Below are positions 54,656-62,124 of a DNA stretch of 64,000 bases, piece by piece; the first letter of the stretch is position 1; the number at the start of each line of letters is the position of its first letter. The stretch comes from Pseudomonadota bacterium (lineage in GTDB: Bacteria > Pseudomonadota > Alphaproteobacteria > Rhizobiales > Hyphomicrobiaceae). Under the pieces are notes generated by a model, which was not told the DNA's origin, did not search any database, and saw only the letters and a program-made list of their open reading frames with translations. The position numbers and the translations under genes are program-made. The stretch covers positions 3,917 to 67,916 of the forward strand of contig JAEWIJ010000152.1 of assembly GCA_023387235.1 (NCBI GenBank), in the 5' to 3' direction.

Positions 54656-56302
54656 ATGGGTAGACACAGTATCTTCAACTATGCGAGGCCACGCTCGGCG
54701 CTCGTTGCGGCGGCGGCAGCTGCTTTCCTGCTCACGTCGGTCGCGCACGCCGATGATCGTCCTGTGATTACCGTCGCCGTGCAGCAGATCGTCAATGCTG
54801 GTGTCCTGGATACGCTGCGCGAACAGTCCAACGTCGGATCTCGCATCTTTCTAAGCATCTTCGATACGCTCGTCGAGGTGGACCGCCAGGGTGATCTGTC
54901 GATCGGGCCGGCGCTCGCCGAGAGCTGGAAGCGCATCGACGACAAGACGATCGAGTTCACGCTGCGCAAGGGCGTCAAGTTCCACAACGGCGAGGAAATG
55001 ACCGCCGAGGATGTCGTATTCTCGTTCGGCCCGGAGCGCATGTGGGGCTTCGCCAAGCCTGGCGAGGAACTCAAGACGGGGCAGGCTCTCTTCACCCAGG
55101 GTGCCGGCCAATCGTCCACAGCGCCGCCGGAAGTGCACGCCGTAGCGCGCCGCCTGCTACCTGGATTCGAGCGCATGGAAGCCGTCGACCGCTACACCGT
55201 GCGCCTCCACAACAAGAGTCCGGACGTGACGCTCGAGGGGCGCTTGACACGCACCGGCATGAATGTCGTCTCGAAGAAGGCGTTCCTTTCCGCGCCGGAC
55301 TGGAGAACCTTTGCCGCGGCTCCCGTTGCGACCGGAGCCTACAAGGTAAAGGAGTTCAAGCCGGACAATATTCTTGTCCTCGAGGCACACGACGCCTACT
55401 GGGGCGGCAAGCCGAATGCGCGCGAGATCCGCTTCGTCGTCGTGCCGGAGGTGGCCAGCCGCATCAACGGTCTGATTTCTGGTCAGTACGACTTCGTCAC
55501 TGACGTCCCACCTGATCAGATCAAGACTATCGAGGCCAGCAGCAAGCATGACGTCGTCGGCGGCCCTGTGCTCAACTACCGTCTTACGGTGTTCGACAAG
55601 AACCATCCGCAGCTCAAGGATCCTCGCGTGCGGCGCGCGCTCACGATCGCGATTGATCGCAAGCTGATCGTCGATACGCTCTGGTCCGGCCGCACGTCCA
55701 TTCCGCAGGGACTGCAGTGGGAGTACTATGGTCCAATGTTCATCAAGGACTGGCAGGCCCCTGCGTACGACCCCGAGGCTGCCAAGAAGCTGCTGAAGGA
55801 AGCTGGTTACAACGGTGAGCCGATCCCCTTCCGGGTGCTCAACAACTACTATGCAAACCAGGTACCGACCGCTCAGATTCTGCAGGAAATGTGGCGCGCG
55901 GTCGGAGCCAACGTGCAGATCGAGATGAAAGAGAACTGGCAGCAGATTTTCGCCAAGGATAGCCCGCGCGCCATCCGCGACTGGTCGAATTCGGCACCGT
56001 TCAACGACCCTGTGTCTTCGATGGTCACGCAGCATTGTCCGCGCGGTCAGCAGCAGCAGGTGGGCGAGTGGTCCAACGACGAGTTCAACAAGCTGTGCGC
56101 AGAGCTCGAGACCTCGACCGATCAGACAAAGCGTTCGGCCATGTTCCGTCGCATGCTCGAGATCATCGAGCGTGACGATCCGGGCTACACGGTCCTCCAC
56201 CGTACCGTGCTCTTCTACGGCAAGCGGAAGGATCTCGAGTGGAAGTACTCGCCGACCCAGGCGATGGACTTCCGAGCGGCCAACTTGAAGGTCCGCAAAT
56301 AG
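54656..56302 (+). CDS. Extracellular solute-binding protein of the peptide type (SBP family 5)
   Basis: A 548-residue periplasmic binding protein. Start at 54656 after AAAGGAAG; signal peptide about 1-34 (SALVAAAAAAFLLTSVAHA). SBP_bac_5 blocks are ESWKRIDDKTIEFTLRKGVK, FHNGEEMTAEDVVFSF, GTGAYK-like ATGAYKVKEFKPDNILVLEA and DPRVRRALTIAIDRKLIV. The ligand need not be a peptide: such proteins also bind glutathione, opines and nickel complexes. It closes the five-gene transporter operon; the sulfatase-type gene follows after 70 bases and may share the transcript, which hints at an anionic ester as ligand. Confidence 0.95.
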   Translation: MGRHSIFNYARPRSALVAAAAAAFLLTSVAHADDRPVITVAVQQIVNAGVLDTLREQSNVGSRIFLSIFDTLVEVDRQGDLSIGPALAESWKRIDDKTIEFTLRKGVKFHNGEEMTAEDVVFSFGPERMWGFAKPGEELKTGQALFTQGAGQSSTAPPEVHAVARRLLPGFERMEAVDRYTVRLHNKSPDVTLEGRLTRTGMNVVSKKAFLSAPDWRTFAAAPVATGAYKVKEFKPDNILVLEAHDAYWGGKPNAREIRFVVVPEVASRINGLISGQYDFVTDVPPDQIKTIEASSKHDVVGGPVLNYRLTVFDKNHPQLKDPRVRRALTIAIDRKLIVDTLWSGRTSIPQGLQWEYYGPMFIKDWQAPAYDPEAAKKLLKEAGYNGEPIPFRVLNNYYANQVPTAQILQEMWRAVGANVQIEMKENWQQIFAKDSPRAIRDWSNSAPFNDPVSSMVTQHCPRGQQQQVGEWSNDEFNKLCAELETSTDQTKRSAMFRRMLEIIERDDPGYTVLHRTVLFYGKRKDLEWKYSPTQAMDFRAANLKVRK

Positions 56303-56372
56303 TGGACTCCAATGTGGTGGCCCGGAGCACGTCCGGCCACCACATCAAATCCCACCACCCGGAAACGCCTCG

Positions 56373-57935
56373 ATGCCCACAATCGCCGATCCCAAGCGCA
56401 AGAACGTTCTTCTCATCGTCGTCGATCAATGGCGTGGCGACACGCTGCAGGCGGCCGGCCACAAGACCATCAGAACGCCCAACATCGATGCGCTGGTCGC
56501 GGAAAGTGTTACCTTCCGGAGGCACTATACCGTGACATCGCCGTGTGGGCCGGCGCGCGCGTCGCTGCTGACTGGCATGTATGCGATGAACCACCGCGCC
56601 GTGCAGAACACCATTCCGCTCGATGCGCGCCACACGAACCTTGCGATGGAAGTGCGCAAAGGCGGCTGGGACCCAGCCATTGTCGGCTACACGACGACAA
56701 CTCCCGATCCGCGCGAGTGGCCCGCCATGGATCCTGCATTCACGGTGCTCGGTGACCTGATGCACGGATGGCGGCCTGTCGGCGCCTTCGAGCCGCGCAT
56801 GGAGGGATACTTCGCCTGGCTGGCGAGCCAGGGCTACAAACTCCCCGAGAACCGCGCTGACATCTGGCTGCCGGAGGGCGTGAGTGAGGAGGAGCTTGGC
56901 GCCACGCGCAAACCATCGCGCATTCCTGCACATCTCTCCGATACGCGATGGTTCACGGAGCGTGCGCTGAGCTATCTTCTCGGCGCAGCTGAGCGCCCGT
57001 GGTTCCTGCATCTCGGCTACTACCGCCCGCATCCGCCATTTGCGGCGCCGGCGCCGTACCATGACATGTACTCGATCGACGATGCGCCGGCTCCCGTGCG
57101 GGCCGCAACACCTGAAGAGGAGGCGCGCCAGCACCCGTTGCTTCAGTTCTTCCTGGATTCGATCGAGCGGCGGCGATTTTTCGAGAACGGCAAGGGGCTT
57201 GCCAGCTCGATGAGTGTGACCGAGGTGCGCCAGATGCGTGCGACGTACTACGGTCTGATCTCCGAATGCGACGCCGAGATTGGTCGCGTGCTTCAGTTCC
57301 TTCGCGACAGCGGCCAGTGGGACGACACGCTCATCGTTCTGACCAGCGACCACGGCGAGCAACTCGGCGACCACTATATCCTCGGCAAGGTCGGCTACTT
57401 CGACGAGAGCTTCCACATTCCGCTCGTCATTCGCGATCCGGATGCCAGCGCGGACAAGACGCGAGGCACGGTCGTGGATGCTTTCACTGAATCGATCGAT
57501 ACGATGCCGACCATCCTCGATTGGCTCGGTCTCGAGACGCCGCGAACAGTTGATGGAAGCTCCCTGCTGCCCTTCCTCCGCGAGGGAGCCGCCCCTCCAG
57601 ATTGGCGTCGCCATGTCCACTACGAGTACGATTGCCGCAACGTGCTGATGGGCTCAGCGCGTCCAGAGGAAGTGCTGGGCGTGGGTCTCGACGAGGCGAG
57701 TTTGGCCGTGACCGAGGACGAGGCGGGGAAGTATGTCCACTTCACCAAGCTGCCCGCTCTCTACTTCGATCTCGCGAAGGATCCGGGGCAGTTTACATCA
57801 CTGGCTGCAGATCCAGGTCGGGCGGCGGACGTCCTCCGATATGCGCAGGCCATGATCTCGTGGCGCTTGAGGTTTGCAGAGAGAACGTTGACAGGTTATC
57901 AGGCATCGCCGAATGGCCTTGTGAAACGCGCCTGA
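56373..57935 (+). CDS. Sulfatase-family hydrolase, phosphonate-monoester/arylsulfatase type
   Basis: A 520-residue alkaline-phosphatase-superfamily enzyme. The formylglycine motif CGPAR (Cys58 to Arg62) in VTSPCGPARASLLTG, Asp18 in LIVVDQWRGDT and TSDHGEQLGDH give the metal and nucleophile sites. Length and context (MNHRAVQNTIPLD) match the phosphonate monoester hydrolase/phosphodiesterase group of Rhizobium and Burkholderia, about 514 residues, which also cleave sulfate esters and sulfonate monoesters. No signal peptide, so it acts in the cytoplasm after uptake, consistent with the ABC transporter directly upstream. Cys58 needs a formylglycine-generating enzyme or anSME, not seen here. Confidence 0.93.
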   Translation: MPTIADPKRKNVLLIVVDQWRGDTLQAAGHKTIRTPNIDALVAESVTFRRHYTVTSPCGPARASLLTGMYAMNHRAVQNTIPLDARHTNLAMEVRKGGWDPAIVGYTTTTPDPREWPAMDPAFTVLGDLMHGWRPVGAFEPRMEGYFAWLASQGYKLPENRADIWLPEGVSEEELGATRKPSRIPAHLSDTRWFTERALSYLLGAAERPWFLHLGYYRPHPPFAAPAPYHDMYSIDDAPAPVRAATPEEEARQHPLLQFFLDSIERRRFFENGKGLASSMSVTEVRQMRATYYGLISECDAEIGRVLQFLRDSGQWDDTLIVLTSDHGEQLGDHYILGKVGYFDESFHIPLVIRDPDASADKTRGTVVDAFTESIDTMPTILDWLGLETPRTVDGSSLLPFLREGAAPPDWRRHVHYEYDCRNVLMGSARPEEVLGVGLDEASLAVTEDEAGKYVHFTKLPALYFDLAKDPGQFTSLAADPGRAADVLRYAQAMISWRLRFAERTLTGYQASPNGLVKRA

Positions 57936-58111
57936 TTTTCGCAGCCACCGAAGCGAATCCGCCACGACTCTATCCGGATGGCTGGCAGGAGAGATGCCGT
58001 TTCACCGATGCAATTGCTCGAGCAGCGAGGCGGGGTCGGCCATGTCATTCGCATCGCCGAATTCGTACGCCATATCACCGCAAATGCAGGCTTCTGTGAT
58101 CCTTGACTGTA

Positions 58112-58132
58112 ACGAGGCGGTTATCGCCTCGT
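58112..58132. terminator. Hairpin between the convergent sulfatase and CoA-transferase genes
   Basis: ACGAGGCG-GTTAT-CGCCTCGT forms an 8-bp perfect stem. It lies 20 bases beyond the CoA-transferase stop and 177 bases beyond the sulfatase stop. No T run follows on either strand, so its use as an intrinsic terminator is doubtful. Confidence 0.4.
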
Positions 58133-58152
58133 CGCAATTGCCGGAGCATCCC

Positions 58153-59289
58153 TCAGTCCGGCCCGAAGATTTCCTCGTTGTGCTCACCGAGCGCAGGAGG
58201 CGGCCGATCGATGGTGGCGCCGTTACCGGAAAAGCGGAGCGGCGATACAAAGGTCTTTGTCGTGGCCCCGGTCGGCAGTGGCAGCGTTTGCACCCAGCCC
58301 ATGTGCGCGACCTGAGGATCGGCGAGCGCCTGCGAGTAGGTATTGATCGGCGCGCACGGTACGCCTGCCTTGCGGAAGCGATCCAGCAGCTCATCGCTGG
58401 TGTGGGCCTCGAACTCCGCCTCGAGAATTCTGCGCAGGGCTTCCTGGTTCTTCGCGCGCAACTGCGTAGAGGCAAAGCGCGGATCCTCGAAGAGATCCAT
58501 CCGCGCGATGGCTCCGCACGCGGCCCGATAGAGCGAGTTGTTCCCTGCGGCCATGCCGAAATAGCCGTCCTTGCTCTTGAAGGCCTGATAAGGCGCATTG
58601 CGAGGATGGGCCGACCCGAGGCGCTTCGGGTCCTGACCGCTTCCGAAATACTCGCTGGTCTGCAGCGCTGCGATGGCAAGCGACGCGCCGAACATCGATG
58701 CGTCGATATGCGTGCCCTGTCCGCCAGCGCGCACATGAAGCAACGCATTGGTGATGCCGAAGGCGGCATAGAGGCCGGTTGCGAAATCCGAAAGCGGCAC
58801 GCCGCATTTGACGGGTGCGCTTCCCGGCTCGCCGGTCACGCTCATGATGCCGCTCATGGCCTGCAACGTCAGATCGAAGCCGGCCTCGCGCGAGCGCGGT
58901 CCTTCCTGGCCGAAGGCGGAGATGGAGCAGTACACGAGATCGGGCTGTGTCTTGCTCAGCGTCGCATAGTCGAGGCCAAGACGCGCCATGACGCCAGGTC
59001 GGTTGTTCTCGAGCACGACTTGCGAGGTGGCGATGAGGTCGCGCGCCCGCTTGTTGTCGCGCGGATCCTTGAGATCGAGCGTGACCGAGCGCTTGTTGCG
59101 GTTCACCGAGGCGAAGTTCTCGCTGTAGCCGTCCTTCAAAGGAGGCCACTGCCGCATGGTATCGCCGCCATCAGGGTTCTCGACCTTGATGACGTCCGCA
59201 CCCATGTCCGCGAGCAGCATGCCGCAGAAGGGGCCCGCCGCGACGCTGCAGAACTCCACAACTCTTACGCCTGCGAGTGAGCGCAACAT
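58153..59289 (-). CDS. Family III CoA-transferase (CaiB/BaiF)
   Basis: A 378-residue class III CoA-transferase. Start at ATG 59289 after AAGGAG. LRSLAGVRVVEFCSVAAGPF opens the fold, and the catalytic Asp168 lies in CGVPLSDFATGLYAAF, which carries the GxP-x-x-D-x-x-TG signature of the family. It moves CoA between carboxylates. Divergent to an IclR gene and 0.9 kb from a thiol dioxygenase, which fits a CoA-transferase acting on 3-sulfinopropionate, a known class III reaction in Advenella-type bacteria. Other acids, for example oxalate or succinate derivatives, remain possible. Confidence 0.93.
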   Translation of the reverse strand: MLRSLAGVRVVEFCSVAAGPFCGMLLADMGADVIKVENPDGGDTMRQWPPLKDGYSENFASVNRNKRSVTLDLKDPRDNKRARDLIATSQVVLENNRPGVMARLGLDYATLSKTQPDLVYCSISAFGQEGPRSREAGFDLTLQAMSGIMSVTGEPGSAPVKCGVPLSDFATGLYAAFGITNALLHVRAGGQGTHIDASMFGASLAIAALQTSEYFGSGQDPKRLGSAHPRNAPYQAFKSKDGYFGMAAGNNSLYRAACGAIARMDLFEDPRFASTQLRAKNQEALRRILEAEFEAHTSDELLDRFRKAGVPCAPINTYSQALADPQVAHMGWVQTLPLPTGATTKTFVSPLRFSGNGATIDRPPPALGEHNEEIFGPD

Positions 59290-59331
59290 ATCTCTCCTTG
59301 CCACCGACGAGCCGGGCGGCATTTTCTCCGT

Positions 59332-59363
59332 ATTTCAACATTCGGACTATGGATTTCAATATT
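59332..59363. promoter_or_regulatory. Direct-repeat candidate IclR operator
   Basis: ATTTCAACATT (59332-59342) and ATTTCAATATT (59353-59363) are direct repeats with 10 of 11 identities, starting 21 bases apart, two turns of the helix. They lie in the 119-base gap between the divergent CoA-transferase and IclR genes. A third copy, ATTCCAACATT, occurs at 60859 before the thiol dioxygenase gene. Confidence 0.55.
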
Positions 59364-59408
59364 TATTCTATGATCGAGGGCTAGGCGCGTCAAGCTGCAG
59401 GCCTCATT

Positions 59409-60209
59409 GTGGCCCGTTCGCAGAACGCGCGACGGGAGCGGCACGTGGATAAGACTTTGCTGAAAGGCCTGGCAGTATTGGAGGCTCTCGCGGAGTTGGA
59501 CGCAGACACGATTTCCATCGACGATATGGCCCGGCGTGTCGGCCTCTCGCGCAGCAATGCATATCGGACGCTGCAGACGCTCGTGCACGCCGGCTACGTC
59601 GCGCGCGACAATGCACACGCCGGCTATCGCTGCACGACGAAAATGTATGAGCTTGGCGCGCTGCGCATCAGCAAGCTCGATGTGCGGCGGCTGGCGCCGC
59701 CCTATCTGTCGCGGCTGGCGGAAGATACGGGCGAGACCATCCATCTCTCGATTCTGGACGGCCTCGAGATCATCTACATCGACAAGATCGACTGCGCGCA
59801 GCCCATCCGTGCCTACTCCATGGTCGGCGGTCGTGCGCCTGCTCACGCCGTGGCCACGGGAAAGGCGCTTCTGTCCGTGCAGCCACGCGGCTTCCTCGAG
59901 AAACAGGGCCCGAAACTTCCGCGCTACACGGACGCAACCGTCACCACGTTGGCTGCTCTCAAGGCGGAGCTCGGCCGCGCCGCGCGCAACGGGTACGCGG
60001 TCAATCGCGGCGAATGGCGCGATGGTGTCGGTGGACTGGCCTCGGCTGTTTTCGATGCGACGGGGCGCTCAGTTGCGGCACTCGGCATTTCCGGCCCGCT
60101 GACACGGCTCACGAGCGCGCGCATGAAGACCTTGGCGCCTCGCGTGGTCGCGCTCGCGCAGGAGCTTTCGAAAGCGCTCGGCTATGCCGGCGGCGCGCCA
60201 AAGGTCTAG
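59409..60209 (+). CDS. IclR-family transcriptional regulator
   Basis: A 266-residue regulator from GTG 59409 (a GTG at 59442 is an alternative). The N-terminal winged helix has LLKGLAVLEALAELD and RVGLSRSNAYRTLQTLVHAGYV. The C-terminal effector domain has DTGETIHLSILDGLEIIYID, HAVATGKALLSV and the end block ASAVFDATGRSVAALGISGP. It sits between the divergent CoA-transferase gene and a convergent thiol dioxygenase, 7 bases from the end of the latter. It probably represses this catabolic group and releases on binding a pathway acid. Confidence 0.94.
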   Translation: MARSQNARRERHVDKTLLKGLAVLEALAELDADTISIDDMARRVGLSRSNAYRTLQTLVHAGYVARDNAHAGYRCTTKMYELGALRISKLDVRRLAPPYLSRLAEDTGETIHLSILDGLEIIYIDKIDCAQPIRAYSMVGGRAPAHAVATGKALLSVQPRGFLEKQGPKLPRYTDATVTTLAALKAELGRAARNGYAVNRGEWRDGVGGLASAVFDATGRSVAALGISGPLTRLTSARMKTLAPRVVALAQELSKALGYAGGAPKV

Positions 60210-60216
60210 GTTGCCG

Positions 60217-60792
60217 TCAGCCGCGCCAGATGTTGGGGAGCACGTCCAGTGTGTAGCCGCTGCGGAACTGCTTGGCCGTGCCGTCGGTCGTGAAGGCGTG
60301 CCGATCGATGGCGCCGATGTTGCCGCCGTAGAGGTGGATGGAGACTGACGTGCGGCTCTTGCTGCCGTTGCGGACCTTGTGAATGTCGCCGATGGTCGGC
60401 GAGACCATGTCGATCGCGCCGGCGTCGAGCGTCTCCAGGCCGCCAATGGAGTGCATGGCTCCGTCGCCTTGCTCGTAGCGCTGAGATACCTCCGAGCCGC
60501 GCAGCACACCGAGAAGACCCCAGACCGTGTGATCGTGGATGGGCGTCTCCTGTCCGGGCGCCCAGACGAAGCTGACCAAGGAGAAGCGCTCCAGCGGATC
60601 GCAATGCAGCAGGTATTGCTGATAACGCGTCTCGTCCGGCTGAGCGAAGATGTCGGGCAGCCAATCGTCCTTTGCGAGCAGCCTGCTCATGAGCGGATTG
60701 GCCGCGGCGAGCAGCTCCGCCTCGGGCAGATTGCGATCCGCGATGGTCGTCATGTCCTGGATGAAATCGCGAAACGCCCGCATGTTGCTCAT
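60217..60792 (-). CDS. Thiol dioxygenase of the Gln type (3-mercaptopropionate dioxygenase-like)
   Basis: A 191-residue cupin of the cysteine-dioxygenase family. The iron ligands are His86 and His88 in PIHDHTVWG and His138 in IGDIHKV; the Ser151-His153-Tyr155 triad (SIHLY) is present. At the position of substrate-binding Arg60 of mammalian cysteine dioxygenase this protein has Gln59 (RYQQYLLH), the feature that marks 3-mercaptopropionate dioxygenases. It should oxidise the thiol to a sulfinate, giving 3-sulfinopropionate. Start at ATG 60792; a much longer reading frame on this strand (to 61665) is antisense to the crotonase gene. Convergent with iclR and divergent from the crotonase. Confidence 0.93.
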   Translation of the reverse strand: MSNMRAFRDFIQDMTTIADRNLPEAELLAAANPLMSRLLAKDDWLPDIFAQPDETRYQQYLLHCDPLERFSLVSFVWAPGQETPIHDHTVWGLLGVLRGSEVSQRYEQGDGAMHSIGGLETLDAGAIDMVSPTIGDIHKVRNGSKSRTSVSIHLYGGNIGAIDRHAFTTDGTAKQFRSGYTLDVLPNIWRG

Positions 60793-60858
60793 TTCATCCC
60801 TCCATTGCCCGCCGGCAGGGGCGCCTTCTGCGCTCACGCAGCCGAGGACCGATCCGCC

Positions 60859-60895
60859 ATTCCAACATTTGAATTGCGTGATCATATTGTAAATA
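60859..60895. promoter_or_regulatory. Possible IclR-type site in the dioxygenase/crotonase gap
   Basis: ATTCCAACATT (60859-60869) matches the repeats next to the iclR start at 10 of 11 bases. An AT-rich inverted counterpart, CATATTGTAAATA, lies at 60883-60895. The site is 67 bases upstream of the dioxygenase start and 77 bases upstream of the crotonase on the other strand, so it could control both. Confidence 0.4.
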
Positions 60896-60945
60896 GGCGG
60901 GCGGCTGTGGTCAACTGAGCCCGTCGCAGTCTGAAAGGGGCGGAA

Positions 60946-61698
60946 ATGTCGGAAGCCAATGTTCTTCGGAGCTTCACGGAGGGCGTCGCACGTCTCACGC
61001 TGAACCGGCCCGCGAAGGGAAATGCTCTGAGCGCAGCGATGGTGCATGAGCTCGATGCGGCTTTCGATGAAGCCATTGCCGAAGGTGCCCGGCTCATCAT
61101 CATCGAAGGGGTTGGGCGCCATCTCTGCACGGGTTTCGATCTGTCGACTCTCAGCGAGGAAACCGACGCCGATCTTTTGCTGCGCTTCATCAATCTGGAG
61201 ACGCTCTTGCGCAAGGTCTTCGATGCGCCGGCCGTCACTCTGGCCATCGGCCAGGGGCGTGTTTTCGGTGCGGGAGCCGATCTCTTTGCTGCCTGCGACC
61301 ACCGCATCGCGCCCCACGGAGCGAGCTTCAGTTTCCCGGGCTCGGCGTTCGGGATCGTGCTCGGCACGGCGCGGCTCGCCGAACGCATTGGACGCGATCG
61401 CGCGCGTCAGTTGCTGCTCGCCGGCGAGACCGTAGCGGCGGAGCGAGCGCTGTCGGATCGTCTCGTCACGCAAGTGCTGAGCAACGATGATCTCCCGGCA
61501 GCACTGGACGACATTGCGGGTGCAGCCAAGAGGCTGGATGCGACGACCGTCGCGAGCCTCTATCGGGCTACGGATCGTGGCAATGCAGATGCGGAGCTTG
61601 CCGCACTGTGCCGGTCGGCTTCTCGCCCAGGGTTGAAGGCGAGGATTGTCGCCTATCGCGAGCACATGCTTGCTTTGTCAGGTAAGAAAAGTGCGTAG
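60946..61698 (+). CDS. Enoyl-CoA hydratase/isomerase (crotonase) family protein
   Basis: A 250-residue crotonase-fold protein. VARLTLNRPAKGNALSAAMV, the oxyanion-hole block GVGRHLCTGFDLS and GRVFGAGADLFAACDHRIA are typical. By eye the two catalytic Glu positions of classical enoyl-CoA hydratase are not conserved: the first aligns with APHGASF and the second block reads FPGSAFGIVLGTARL. It may therefore catalyse another crotonase reaction such as isomerisation or thioester hydrolysis. Divergent from the thiol dioxygenase gene with a 153-base gap; the shared IclR-type site suggests the same pathway. Confidence 0.9.
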   Translation: MSEANVLRSFTEGVARLTLNRPAKGNALSAAMVHELDAAFDEAIAEGARLIIIEGVGRHLCTGFDLSTLSEETDADLLLRFINLETLLRKVFDAPAVTLAIGQGRVFGAGADLFAACDHRIAPHGASFSFPGSAFGIVLGTARLAERIGRDRARQLLLAGETVAAERALSDRLVTQVLSNDDLPAALDDIAGAAKRLDATTVASLYRATDRGNADAELAALCRSASRPGLKARIVAYREHMLALSGKKSA

Positions 61699-62124
61699 CA
61701 GCGGTCTCGAGCACTTACAGCCACCGCCGACATGCCCTGTCGGCGCTCGACGACCGAGCCAATCACTTTTGCGCTCAAACCATCAGTAGACATCTGCGGC
61801 CTGACCGTCACGCTGCTGAATTTACGCCTGCTGCCGGATTGGCGGCGGCACTTCTGCCCGCTCAGTTGTCCATGACCTGAGGCGAACGTGTGCGGATGAC
61901 CTCCCGTCTCTTGCGCGGGCTGGAGCCCGGCTGGTAATGTTAACGTTAGCAAAGTATTTCCAGCTGTTTTGTGGACGCTATTGAATTTGGCATTTCTGCG
62001 GGCTTGGTCGGACGGCGGCGATTGGTCGGTGCGGCCTGTGACCGGTGTGTGCTGCGACTGCAGTGCTGATTGATCTGCACGGCAGTGACGGTGCGCTCGA
62101 TTGTATCGCGTATGGAGCAGGCGT
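61699..62124. other. Intergenic region before the VOC/coiled-coil gene
   Basis: No gene is supported in these 426 bases. Short frames on both strands have neither leader nor family. A locally AT-rich element with a GTTAAC core (about 61939-61955) is the only structured piece, possibly promoter or operator. The leader GGAG of the following gene is at 62114-62117. Confidence 0.35.

Noticed and set aside
56163..57620. A 485-codon minus-strand frame across the sulfatase-type gene
   Set aside because: Antisense shadow of an enzyme with the CGPAR motif; the protein is His/Arg-rich without family.
57994..59280. A 428-codon plus-strand frame opposite the CoA-transferase gene
   Set aside because: The minus strand carries the CaiB signature and a good ribosome site; the plus frame has neither.
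60793..61665. Upstream extension of the thiol dioxygenase frame by 291 codons
   Set aside because: The extension is antisense to the crotonase gene, and ATG at 60792 gives the standard dioxygenase length.
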